Positions 33,972-41,849 of a stretch of 64,000 nucleotides of DNA are shown here, one piece after another. The notes beneath the pieces are model-generated. The model was not told the DNA's origin. It worked only from the letters and a program-made list of their open reading frames with translations, and made no database searches. Source of the stretch: Pseudarthrobacter phenanthrenivorans (GTDB lineage: Bacteria; Actinomycetota; Actinomycetes; Actinomycetales; Micrococcaceae). The DNA lies in the NCBI RefSeq assembly GCF_000813845.1, contig NZ_JWTB01000016.1, forward strand, positions 1 through 64,000, read 5' to 3'. The translations under genes and the position numbers were made by a program. Position 1 is the first letter of the stretch. Each line of letters begins with the position of its first letter.

Positions 33972-34178
33972 TTAGTTCGCCGTACCCGGGCTGCGCCGGC
34001 GCCACACGGTGGGCACGCCGTCGAACGCGGGAAACACATGGCCTTCGAAGAAGGACAGGACCGTGTGCGGGTCCAGGTCAGGGCTCCACAGGCCCGAAGC
34101 CGGGCAGTGTGAACCGGTGGCGGTGGAGGCAGTGCCGGCTGACGCCTGGCGTTCCTTCAACAGGGCGATGCGTTTCAT
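33972..34178 (-). CDS. Small CPxSG-motif protein of unknown function
   Basis: 68 aa from ATG 34178 (MKRIALLKERQ), with AGGATGG about seven bases upstream; an in-frame ATG at 34190 is the alternative. After an Ala/Thr/Ser-rich stretch come SHCPASGLWSP, FFEGHVFPAFDGVPTVW and a basic tail. The Cys-Pro-x-Ser-Gly-x-Trp motif followed by a (F/M)PAxDG-x3-W block recurs, as I recall, in small uncharacterised bacterial proteins. This makes it likely to be a real gene, although I cannot name a function. It is downstream of the XRE regulator on the same strand (163-bp gap). Confidence 0.55.
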   Translation of the reverse strand: MKRIALLKERQASAGTASTATGSHCPASGLWSPDLDPHTVLSFFEGHVFPAFDGVPTVWRRRSPGTAN

Positions 34179-34341
34179 CGTTGAGACCATCCTGGGGTGA
34201 TAAAAACTGGGCAAAGAAAGCTGGTACTCCCACCCTAGGAAACGCCTGTCCCCGTACCAATGGGCGCATGGCCAGAATGCACCGCCCACGCTGGACGAAT
34301 GTACAGAGCGGCACGGGATGCCGGCCCGCCTTAGTCCCAGC

Positions 34342-35241
34342 TCAATCCTTACCACCCTGCTCGGCCGCAGCAACGCTCCCCTGGTCCGGGCCTGCCCCGG
34401 GCGCCGCACCAAGGCTGCCGAGGAGCGCCAGCGCATCCGACGACGGCGATCCTGGCCTGGCGGAGTACACCCGCAGCGTCTGGTCGGGGTCCTCCGGCAG
34501 GACGAGGTTTTCAAAGTTCAGTTCCAGGTCCCCCACGGCGGGATGGTGCAGCCTGACGGTGCCGGCAGCCCGCGTCGCCACCCGGTGTCCGGCCCACCAC
34601 TGCCGGAAGTGCTCGCTGTGGACCGCGAGTTCGCCTACGAGGTGGTTGGCCTGCGGGTCATTCGGGTGCCGCCCCACGTCCAGCCGCAGGGAGCCCGCCG
34701 CTTCTGCCGCCACCGTCTTCCAGTCCCTGAACAGTTCCCTGGCAGCAGGGTCCAGGATGGCCCAGCGGGTCAGGTTCCGCTCCGCCGGCGGCAGCGACGG
34801 GAAATCCGCGAACAGCAGGAACGCCATCCTGTTGCCGGCCAGCACGTCGCTCCGCCGGCCCAGGACCATCGCGGGCACGTCCCCCACGGCATCGAGGAGC
34901 TGGCGCAAAGCCGGGCGGACACCCTGGGCCGTGGTGGCGCCGGGCTCGCGGGGCGCACCTGCACAGTTCTCCAGGAGGTCCAGCATGTGCGCGTGTTCGC
35001 TGCTGTCCAGCCGCAGGGCCCGCGCCACCGCGTCCAGCACGGTCCGTGAGGGGTGGATGTTCCGGCCCTGCTCCAGCCGCACGTAGTAGTCGGTGCTGAC
35101 TCCGGCCAGCCGGGCGACTTCCTCGCGCCGCAGCCCCGGCACCCTCCGCGCGCCCGTGCTGGGACCCGTTCCCGCGACCTCCGGACTCAGCCGGGACCGC
35201 ATGGCTTTGAGGAATTTTCCGAACTCGGCGCTTTGACCCAT
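34342..35241 (-). CDS. XRE-type HTH regulator with MmyB-like ligand domain
   Basis: 299 aa. The N-terminal HTH (about residues 8-75) has GKFLKAMRSRL, RRVPGLRREEVARLAGVSTDYYVRLEQGR and PSRTVLDAVARAL. The C-terminal MmyB/PAS-like domain carries LAGNRMAFLLF, RNLTRWAILDP, LVGELAVHSEHFRQWWAGH and HHPAVGDLELNFENL. Such regulators usually control a divergent oxidoreductase gene, and here an aldo/keto reductase starts 221 bp away in the opposite direction. Start ATG 35241 (MGQSAEF) fits homologues better than ATG 35250; neither has a clear ribosome binding site. The tail is Ala/Gly-rich. Confidence 0.9.
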   Translation of the reverse strand: MGQSAEFGKFLKAMRSRLSPEVAGTGPSTGARRVPGLRREEVARLAGVSTDYYVRLEQGRNIHPSRTVLDAVARALRLDSSEHAHMLDLLENCAGAPREPGATTAQGVRPALRQLLDAVGDVPAMVLGRRSDVLAGNRMAFLLFADFPSLPPAERNLTRWAILDPAARELFRDWKTVAAEAAGSLRLDVGRHPNDPQANHLVGELAVHSEHFRQWWAGHRVATRAAGTVRLHHPAVGDLELNFENLVLPEDPDQTLRVYSARPGSPSSDALALLGSLGAAPGAGPDQGSVAAAEQGGKD

Positions 35242-35369
35242 GCAGACCATTCTGCCCGCGATACCTGCGGGCCTCTACAACGAAGGTAGGACTGGCAGTC
35301 CTAGGAAAAACAGGAACAGCCTTCCCTGCTGACTTGGCGGCGAAAAGTGCATAGGCTCAGGAGTGAGCC

Positions 35370-35382
35370 AGCGGAAACCGCT
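35370..35382. promoter_or_regulatory. Short inverted repeat upstream of the aldo/keto reductase
   Basis: AGCGG-AAA-CCGCT, a perfect 5-bp inverted repeat with 3-base spacer, lies 80 bp before the reductase ATG in the XRE/reductase divergent region. It could be the XRE operator, but a repeat this short in GC-rich DNA may be chance. Confidence 0.3.
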
Positions 35383-35462
35383 TTCTCGTCACGTCGAGCA
35401 GCCGGCATCCATCAACGCCAATCTTCCGTTCCACGCCCCATACCGTTCCAAGGAGCACACCC

Positions 35463-36284
35463 ATGTCAGAGCTGACACTCAATAACGGCGTCACCATCCC
35501 GCAGCTTGGCTTCGGCGTCTTCCAGGTCCCGCCGGAGGACACCCAGCGGACCGTGGAGGACGCCCTCGAAGCAGGCTACCGCCACATCGACACCGCCGCC
35601 GCCTACCGCAACGAGGCAGGAGTCGGTGCAGCACTTGCCGCCACCGGCATCCCCCGTGAGGAAATCTTCGTCACCACCAAGCTCCGCAACGGCGAGCAGG
35701 GCCGGGCGCAGGAAGCCTTCCAGAACAGCCGCAAGGCCCTGGGCCTGGACTTCATCGACCTCTACCTCATCCACTGGCCGGTCCCTTCCCAGGGCCTCTT
35801 CGTCCAGGCCTGGAAGGAGATGGAGCGGCTGTACGAGAACAAGGAGATCCGCGCCATCGGCGTCTCCAACTTCCTTTCCGACCACCTGGACACGCTGCTG
35901 GAATCCGCCCAGACGGTGCCGGCGGTCAACCAGATCGAGCTCCACCCGAGCTACCAGCAGGCAGACCTGGCGGCAAAATGCCGGAGCCTGGGCATCGCCG
36001 TCGAGGCTTACAGCCCGTTGGGGCAGGGCGGCGACCTCAACGGCGATGCCGTCACCGCCATTGCCCGGGCCCATGACGCCACCACCGCCCAGGTGGTGCT
36101 CGCGTGGCACCTGGCCAGCGGCAACATCGTCATCCCCAAGTCCGCCAACCCGGACCGGATCCGGGAGAACTTCGCGGCGTCCACCCTCACCCTGACCGAC
36201 GACGAACTCTCCGCCATCACCGCGCTGGAGTCCGGCGCCCGCATCGGGTCCGATCCCGCCGTCGCCTCCTTCACCCAGATGTAG
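35463..36284 (+). CDS. Aldo/keto reductase, 2,5-diketogluconate reductase (AKR5) type
   Basis: 273 aa TIM-barrel NADPH-dependent reductase. The catalytic tetrad is seen as Asp in GYRHIDTAAAY (with Tyr), Lys in FVTTKLRN and His in LIHWPVP. The cofactor-binding end is VVIPKS-like (IVIPKSANPDRIREN). AAGGAGC precedes the ATG by eight bases. Probable target of the divergent XRE/MmyB regulator. Natural substrate unknown; aldehydes and keto-acids are typical. A second, different reductase follows 78 bp downstream. Confidence 0.92.
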   Translation: MSELTLNNGVTIPQLGFGVFQVPPEDTQRTVEDALEAGYRHIDTAAAYRNEAGVGAALAATGIPREEIFVTTKLRNGEQGRAQEAFQNSRKALGLDFIDLYLIHWPVPSQGLFVQAWKEMERLYENKEIRAIGVSNFLSDHLDTLLESAQTVPAVNQIELHPSYQQADLAAKCRSLGIAVEAYSPLGQGGDLNGDAVTAIARAHDATTAQVVLAWHLASGNIVIPKSANPDRIRENFAASTLTLTDDELSAITALESGARIGSDPAVASFTQM

Positions 36285-36362
36285 GTTGCCCGCCGGCCAA
36301 TCTCCGGCCGGGCCGACCACCTGCCAGCCCTACACCGCAGGCACCTTCCGAAAGGACTTTCC

Positions 36363-37334
36363 GTGCAGTACACCCATTTGGGCCGCTCCGGCCTGAAAGT
36401 TTCCCGCCTTTGCCTGGGCACCATGAACTTCGGTCCGCAGACAGAGGAAGCGGACGCGCACAGCATCATGGACTCCGCCCACGCGTCCGGCATCAACTTC
36501 TTCGATACCGCCAACGTCTACGGCGGCGCCGAGCACCGCGGCTGGACCGAGGAAATCATCGGACGCTGGTTCGCCAAGGGCGGCCAGCGGCGCGAGCACA
36601 CCGTCCTGGCCACCAAGCTCTACGGCACCATGACGGACCGGCCCAACGAGTCCAAGCTCTCGGCCCTGAACATCCGCCGTGCGCTGGACGCGAGCCTCAA
36701 GCGCCTGCAGACGGACTACATCGATGTGTACCAGTTCCACCACATCGACCGCGATACGCCGTGGGACGAGATCTGGCAGGCCATCGAAGTGGCCGTACAG
36801 CAGGGCAAGATCCTGTACTCGGGCAGCAGCAACTTCGCCGGCTGGCACATCGCCCAGGCGCAGGAGGCAGCACGCCGTCGGAACTACACGGGCCTGGTCA
36901 GCGAGCAGTCCATCTACAACCTGTTCATGCGGCAGGTGGAACTGGAAGTCATCCCGGCTGCACAGCAGTACGGGCTGGGCCTCATTCCCTGGTCGCCGCT
37001 GCAGGGCGGGCTGCTGGGCGGCGTTCTCAAGAAGGAGCGCCAAGGTGTGCGCCGTACCGAGGGCCGCGCCGCGGAGACGCTGAAGCAGCACGAAGACCAG
37101 ATCCGCCAGTATGAGGACTTCGCCGACGAACTGGGCCACGAGCCCGGCGACGTGGCCCTGGCCTGGCTCCTGCACCAGCCGGCCGTGACCGCCCCGATCG
37201 TGGGCCCACGGACGCAGGAACAACTGGACGCCGCCATCCGCGCCCTCGATGTCACCCTTGATGGGGACGCACTCAAGCGGCTGGACGACATCTTCCCCGG
37301 CCACCGCACGGCGCCGGAAGACTACGCGTGGTAA
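36363..37334 (+). CDS. Aldo/keto reductase, YghZ/Kv-beta-like type
   Basis: 323 aa. RLCLGTMNFGPQTEE, an Asp/Tyr pair in FFDTANVYGG, Lys in LATKLYG and His in YQFHHIDRD define the active site. IPWSPLQGGLLGG and VGPRTQEQL mark the longer AKR branch, unlike the AKR5 gene just upstream. Start GTG 36363 has AAAGGA eight bases upstream. The SDR gene begins inside its last codons (7-bp overlap), so these two are coupled and probably form an operon with the reductase at 35463. Confidence 0.92.
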   Translation: MQYTHLGRSGLKVSRLCLGTMNFGPQTEEADAHSIMDSAHASGINFFDTANVYGGAEHRGWTEEIIGRWFAKGGQRREHTVLATKLYGTMTDRPNESKLSALNIRRALDASLKRLQTDYIDVYQFHHIDRDTPWDEIWQAIEVAVQQGKILYSGSSNFAGWHIAQAQEAARRRNYTGLVSEQSIYNLFMRQVELEVIPAAQQYGLGLIPWSPLQGGLLGGVLKKERQGVRRTEGRAAETLKQHEDQIRQYEDFADELGHEPGDVALAWLLHQPAVTAPIVGPRTQEQLDAAIRALDVTLDGDALKRLDDIFPGHRTAPEDYAW

Positions 37335-38353
37335 CCCCCGCCGGGGCCGCGGATACGGTGGCGCCGAGGAACATCCTCTTCATCGGCGGCACCGGGGTCA
37401 TCAGCGCGGCGGCGGCAGAACGCGCCGTCGCGCTGGGCCACCGGCTGACCATCTTGAACCGGGGCCAATCCACCAGGCCCGTCCCGGAGGGGGCGGAGGT
37501 GCTCCATGCGGACGTCCGTGATGCAGCGGCCGTCCGGGAGGTGCTGGGCGGAAGGGAGTTCGACGCCGTAGCAGACTTCATCGCCTACACTCCGGACCAG
37601 GCGCAGGCCAGCATGGAGTTGTTCCGGGAACGGACCGGGCAGTACGTCTTCATCAGCTCGGCCTCCGCGTACCAGAAGCCGCCCACCAGGCTGCCCATCC
37701 GTGAATCAACACCGCTGAAGAACCCCTTCTGGCAGTACTCCCGGGACAAGATCGCCTGTGAGGATCTGCTGTTCCGGGCCTACCGGGAGGACGACTTCCC
37801 GCTGACGGTGATCCGGCCCTCGCACACATACGACCGCACCAAGATCGCCATGGTGGGCGGCTGGACGGACATCCACCGTATGCGCAGCGGCCTTCCGGTC
37901 ATGGTGCACGGCGATGGCACCTCGCTGTGGACGCTGACGCACAGCAAGGATTTTGCCAAGGCGTTTGTCGGACTGCTCGGCAGGCCGCAGGCGGTGGGCG
38001 AAAGCTACACCATCACTTCCGATGAGTACCTGCCCTGGAACCAGATCTACCGGCTCTTCGCGAGGGCGGCAGGCGTCCGGGAACCGGAACTTGTCCACGT
38101 CGCCTCCGAAACCATCGCCGCCCACGACCAGGAACTGGGCTCCAACCTCCTTGGCGACCGGTCCCACTCCGTGGTCTTCGACAACACCAAGATCAAATCC
38201 CTGGTGCCGGACTTCACGGCCACCATCCCGTTCGCGGACGGCGCCCGGGAGATCGTGGAGTGGTACGACAGCCACCCCGAACTGCAGCAGGTGACGGAGT
38301 CCTACATGCAGCTCTCCGACAAGCTGACCAGCTGGGCGCGGCAGGGGGCCTGA
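37328..38353 (+). CDS. NAD-dependent epimerase/dehydratase-like SDR
   Basis: 341 aa extended SDR. The cofactor loop is ILFIGGTGVISAAAAERA (residues 16-33), then RPSHTYDRT and a C-terminal HSKDFAKAFVGLLG. The usual YxxxK is seen as YSRDK. Relatives act on nucleotide sugars or function as mRNA-binding-like reductases, and no substrate is evident. Start GTG 37328 overlaps the end of the preceding reductase by 7 bp. Confidence 0.82.
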   Translation: MVTPAGAADTVAPRNILFIGGTGVISAAAAERAVALGHRLTILNRGQSTRPVPEGAEVLHADVRDAAAVREVLGGREFDAVADFIAYTPDQAQASMELFRERTGQYVFISSASAYQKPPTRLPIRESTPLKNPFWQYSRDKIACEDLLFRAYREDDFPLTVIRPSHTYDRTKIAMVGGWTDIHRMRSGLPVMVHGDGTSLWTLTHSKDFAKAFVGLLGRPQAVGESYTITSDEYLPWNQIYRLFARAAGVREPELVHVASETIAAHDQELGSNLLGDRSHSVVFDNTKIKSLVPDFTATIPFADGAREIVEWYDSHPELQQVTESYMQLSDKLTSWARQGA

Positions 38354-38395
38354 CCAGGCGGAAGCCTGGCCAGTGTCCTGCCCCGCAGCGGCCTG

Positions 38396-38466
38396 CCGCA
38401 CGCACCTGCCACGCGCGGCGGCCGGCAAGGGGCCGCACGCACCTGCCACTCGCGGCGGCTGGCAAG
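38396..38466. repeat. Tandem 34-bp direct repeat, possible TetR operator pair
   Basis: Two copies (38396-38429 and 38433-38466; two mismatches, period 37 bp) run CCGCACGCACCTGCCAC up to the GGCAAG end. Within each, ACCTGCCA and a (T/C)GGCAAGG/T end are inverted (7 of 8 in copy 2), giving a dyad of about 27 bp. The second copy ends 31 bp before the TetR gene, consistent with an autoregulatory operator. Confidence 0.6.
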
Positions 38467-38497
38467 TCCGGCAGGCCGGCTGTGCTACCTTCGGCGC

Positions 38498-39202
38498 ATG
38501 ACCTTGCCCCCTTCCGAACAACCCGTCGATGTGCCCGTTTCCGCCGCCATCGGACTCCTGGCCATGCAGGGTTTCGACGCAACGTCGGTCGAGGAACTGG
38601 CAGAAGCGTCGGGAATGAGCCGCAGTACCTTCTTCCGGCGGTTCGGGTCCAAGGAGGACGTTGTCTTCGCCGACCATGAGCGGATTCTGCAGCAGGTGAG
38701 GGAGCGGCTGGCCCAATCAACGCTGGAGCCTTTGGCCGCCGTTGCGGACGCGGCGCTGCTGGTCTTCAACCACCACCTGCGGAACCGCGAAACGTCACGG
38801 GCCCGCTACGGCCTCCTGCAGGCGGTACCCGCGCTTCGCGACCGGGAGCTGGTGACGTCGCACCGGTACGAGCGTGAATTCCTCACCTACCTCAATGGCA
38901 CGCTGCCCAGCGAGGGCCGGGGGGAATTCGCAGCCGTGGCTTTCGCGGCGGCTGTGGTGGCCGTGCACAACGCCTTCCTTCGCGAGTGGCTGCGCGCGCC
39001 GGCGCAGGAGGACGCCGACGCCCTGGACAGGAAGAGGACGGCAGCCCTGGCCCGCGAACTGCGGACCCTGGCCGAGACGTTCAGGCCTGCACTCCTCGGC
39101 GCCGTCCCTGCCCAGCCGGCACCGACCGTCGTGGTCACCGTCCTTCCCGGCCCCGCGGACAAGGACGCCATCGCCAAGGCGGTCCTGGACGCGCTCCCCT
39201 AA
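38498..39202 (+). CDS. TetR-family transcriptional regulator
   Basis: 234 aa. The N-terminal HTH (about residues 14-58) contains AIGLLAMQGFDATSVEELAEASGMSRSTFFRRFGSKEDVVF. The helical ligand domain follows; an extra 35-residue end (PAQPAPTVVVTVLPGPADKDAIAKAV) forms a predicted strand and helix beyond a normal TetR core. It is upstream of and in line with an acyl-CoA dehydrogenase/thiolase/ligase cluster and is the natural candidate to control it. The ribosome binding site is poor. Confidence 0.9.
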   Translation: MTLPPSEQPVDVPVSAAIGLLAMQGFDATSVEELAEASGMSRSTFFRRFGSKEDVVFADHERILQQVRERLAQSTLEPLAAVADAALLVFNHHLRNRETSRARYGLLQAVPALRDRELVTSHRYEREFLTYLNGTLPSEGRGEFAAVAFAAAVVAVHNAFLREWLRAPAQEDADALDRKRTAALARELRTLAETFRPALLGAVPAQPAPTVVVTVLPGPADKDAIAKAVLDALP

Positions 39203-39213
39203 CACACACCCAG

Positions 39214-39248
39214 TGAAACGGAGTTTCTTGACGTGGAACTCAGTTTCA
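39214..39248. promoter_or_regulatory. Long inverted repeat in front of the acyl-CoA dehydrogenase operon
   Basis: TGAAACGGAGTTTC (39214-39227) and GGAACTCAGTTTCA (39235-39248) are inverted (12 of 14 matching) around TTGACGT, so a -35-like TTGACG is embedded between the arms. Each arm is itself a GAAAC/GTTTC half-palindrome. It is a strong candidate operator, probably for the TetR protein encoded just upstream. Confidence 0.65.
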
Positions 39249-39322
39249 ATGCATCCTTAGTCGGTGTGGGCCACGCCACAATACAACGATGGCCCCTTCG
39301 CCGATTTTGAGGATGCACAAAC

Positions 39323-40579
39323 ATGACGACGACGTCGCTTGGCCCGGTGCCGGCCCGTACCGAAAACCCGGGCAACTTCCCCGCGGGCACCGTTGAGCCC
39401 GACTACTGCCTGACCGATGCCCTCGGCACCGATCCGGCATCCGTTTTCACCAGGATCAACGACGAAGACCGCGCCTTCCGGGACCGCGCCCGCGACTTTG
39501 TCCAGGATGAGGTCCTCCCCGTCATTGACGGCTACTGGGAACGCGGCGAGTACCCGCTGCACCTCCTCCAGCGCCTGGGCGAACTGGACCTGCTCCGCGA
39601 CGGCATCACCGTGGAGGGCTTCGCACCCATGAGCAGCATGGCCGCCGGCCTGGTGAACATGGAAATCAGCCGGGGCGATGGTTCCGTGGCCACGATGATT
39701 GCCGTCCAGGGCGGCCTGGCCCTGCGCTCCGTGGCTGAATGCGGATCCGCGGCGCAGAAGGAACGCTGGCTGCCGGCGATTGCCAGGGGCACGGAATACG
39801 CGGCGTTCGCGCTCACCGAGCCTACCCATGGCTCCGACTCGGTGGCCTTGGAGACGACCGCGACCCGGACGGCTGGCGGCTTCCTGCTCAACGGCGAGAA
39901 GAAGTGGATCGGCAACGGCTCCGTGGGCGGCGTCAGCATCGTCTGGGCCCGGGGCGACGACGGCCAGGTCCACGGTTACCTGGTTCCGCAGGACTCCCCC
40001 GGCTACACCGCCACCAAAATCGAAGGCAAACTTGCCCTCCGCGCCATCTGGCAGGCCCACATCCGCCTGGAGGACGTCTTCGTCCCCGAGGAGAACGTCC
40101 TGCCGGGGGCACGCACCTTCAAGGACACGGCCCGGGTGCTGCTGGCGACCCGGTTGGGCGTGGCCTGGTCCGCCGTCGGCCATGCCACCGCCTGCTACGA
40201 AACGGCCGTCCAGTACGCCAAGCAGCGCAAGCAGTTCGGCCGGCCGCTGGCCGCCTCCCAGATCGTCCAGGAACGGCTGGCCCGGATGCTCAGTGAGCTG
40301 GCCACCATGCAGCTGATGGTGGTGCAGATGACGCGGCTCGATGAAGCCGGAACCCTCACGCCCGAGCAGGCATCGCTCGTGAAGTACACCTGCACCCGGA
40401 CCGCACGCGGTATCGCCTCCAACGCACGTGACCTGCTGGGTGGCAACGGCATCCTGCTGGAAAACCGCGTCGCCAGGCACCTTGCCGACATCGAAGCCAT
40501 CCACACCTACGAAGGCACCGAAACCATGCAGGCGCTCATTATCGGCCGCGGCATCACCGGCACCTCGGCCTTCGCCTAA
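39323..40579 (+). CDS. Acyl-CoA dehydrogenase, glutaryl-CoA-dehydrogenase-like
   Basis: 418 aa FAD enzyme. The flavin/substrate block FALTEPTHGSDSVALETTA, KKWIGNGSVGGVSIVWAR, GKLALRAIWQAHIRLEDVFVPEENVLPG and the catalytic-base motif YEGTETMQ resemble glutaryl-CoA dehydrogenases more than medium-chain enzymes. Reaction: alpha,beta-oxidation of a CoA thioester, with decarboxylation if the substrate is glutaryl-CoA. Start ATG 39323 has GAGGATG upstream. First gene of the cluster behind the 39214 repeat. Substrate not proven. Confidence 0.9.
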   Translation: MTTTSLGPVPARTENPGNFPAGTVEPDYCLTDALGTDPASVFTRINDEDRAFRDRARDFVQDEVLPVIDGYWERGEYPLHLLQRLGELDLLRDGITVEGFAPMSSMAAGLVNMEISRGDGSVATMIAVQGGLALRSVAECGSAAQKERWLPAIARGTEYAAFALTEPTHGSDSVALETTATRTAGGFLLNGEKKWIGNGSVGGVSIVWARGDDGQVHGYLVPQDSPGYTATKIEGKLALRAIWQAHIRLEDVFVPEENVLPGARTFKDTARVLLATRLGVAWSAVGHATACYETAVQYAKQRKQFGRPLAASQIVQERLARMLSELATMQLMVVQMTRLDEAGTLTPEQASLVKYTCTRTARGIASNARDLLGGNGILLENRVARHLADIEAIHTYEGTETMQALIIGRGITGTSAFA

Positions 40580-40628
40580 GCCCTGCCGTTCGGCTTTGGC
40601 TGCCCGTCATCCCCTGAAAGGACTGTTC

Positions 40629-41825
40629 TTGAACCAGAACGCCAACATCCCCGTCATCCTGGGCGGCGCCCGCACCCCGTTTGGCAGGTTCCGCGGCGGC
40701 CTCACGCCCTTTTCCGCCAGCGAACTGGGCGCCCACGCCATCCGCGCCGCGCTGGAACGCACCGGCGTGGCACCGGAACAGATCGGCGCCGTCATTGTCG
40801 GCCAGGTCATCCAGGCCGGAGCCGGCCAGGGCCCCGCACGCCAGGCCAGCCTGGCCGCCGGAATCGGCTGGGACGTTCCCACCATCACCATCAACAAGCT
40901 CTGCCTGTCCGGCCTGACGGCCGTGATCGATGCCGCCCGGATGATCCGCACGGGGGAAGCCGACTTCATTGTGGCCGCCGGCCAGGAATCGATGACCAAT
41001 GCGCCGCACCTGGTCCCCGGGCTGCGCGCTGGCGTCGTCATCGGAGATGCCCCCATGCTGGACTCCCTGAACCATGATGGGCTGCAGGACCCGGTGAGCA
41101 AGAAGCTCATGGGTGAGGCCACCGATGCCGGCAACGCCGAACGCGGCATCACGCGCGAAGAGCAGGACGCCGTCGCGGCCCGCTCCCACCAGCGTGCCGA
41201 AGCCGCCCGCGCCGCCGGGATCATGGCGGAGGAGATCGCACCGATCGAGATACGGCAGCGCAAGGGACCTGCCGTGACCCTCGAACACGACGAAGGCATC
41301 CGTCCGGACACCACCGCCGAATCCCTGGCGCAGCTCCGCCCGGCGTTCTCCAAGGCGGAGACCGCCACCATCACGGCAGGGTCGTCGTCGCCCCTTTCCG
41401 ACGGTGCAGCGGCGCTGGTCATTGCCAGCAAGGCAGCCGCGGAAGCAGCAGGCCTGGAGTGGATCGCCGAGATCGGCGCCCACGGCCAGACCGCAGGCCC
41501 CGACGGATCCCTGCATTCCCAGCCCGCCCGGGCCATCGAGCGCGCGCTCAAAGACCAGGGACTCACTGTGCAGGAGCTGGACCTGGTGGAAATCAACGAG
41601 GCCTTCGCCTCGGTCCTCATCCAGTCCGCCAACGATCTCGGCATCAACACCGAAACTGTCAACGCCGAAGGCGGCGCCATCGCACTCGGCCACCCCGTGG
41701 GCGCCTCGGGTGCACGCCTGGTGCTGCACCAGGCGCTGGCGTTGAAACGCCGCGGCGGAGGCACCGGCGTCGTGGCCCTCTGCGGGGGCGGCGGCCAGGG
41801 CGACGCCCTGATCCTCACAGCGTGA
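40629..41825 (+). CDS. Acetyl-CoA C-acetyltransferase (thiolase)
   Basis: 398 aa. The acyl-accepting Cys is in NKLCLSG (C92), and EINEAFA, GHPVGASGARL and the C-terminal CGGGGQGDA complete the active site. It cleaves beta-ketoacyl-CoA to acetyl-CoA or runs in reverse. Start TTG 40629 is chosen for the GAAAGGA six to ten bases upstream and because homologues begin near VILGGARTPFG. It lies between the acyl-CoA dehydrogenase and acyl-CoA ligase genes. Hydratase and 3-hydroxyacyl-CoA dehydrogenase steps are missing locally. Confidence 0.93.
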   Translation: MNQNANIPVILGGARTPFGRFRGGLTPFSASELGAHAIRAALERTGVAPEQIGAVIVGQVIQAGAGQGPARQASLAAGIGWDVPTITINKLCLSGLTAVIDAARMIRTGEADFIVAAGQESMTNAPHLVPGLRAGVVIGDAPMLDSLNHDGLQDPVSKKLMGEATDAGNAERGITREEQDAVAARSHQRAEAARAAGIMAEEIAPIEIRQRKGPAVTLEHDEGIRPDTTAESLAQLRPAFSKAETATITAGSSSPLSDGAAALVIASKAAAEAAGLEWIAEIGAHGQTAGPDGSLHSQPARAIERALKDQGLTVQELDLVEINEAFASVLIQSANDLGINTETVNAEGGAIALGHPVGASGARLVLHQALALKRRGGGTGVVALCGGGGQGDALILTA

Positions 41826-41849
41826 CCCATCCCAACAAGGAAGCAGGCC

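Noticed and set aside
35370..35382. A third LacI-type operator (GGAAACCGCTTTC)
   Set aside because: Although it has a central CG, it does not match the GTAAGCGCTTAC sites and lies between an XRE regulator and a reductase; kept only as a weak inverted repeat.
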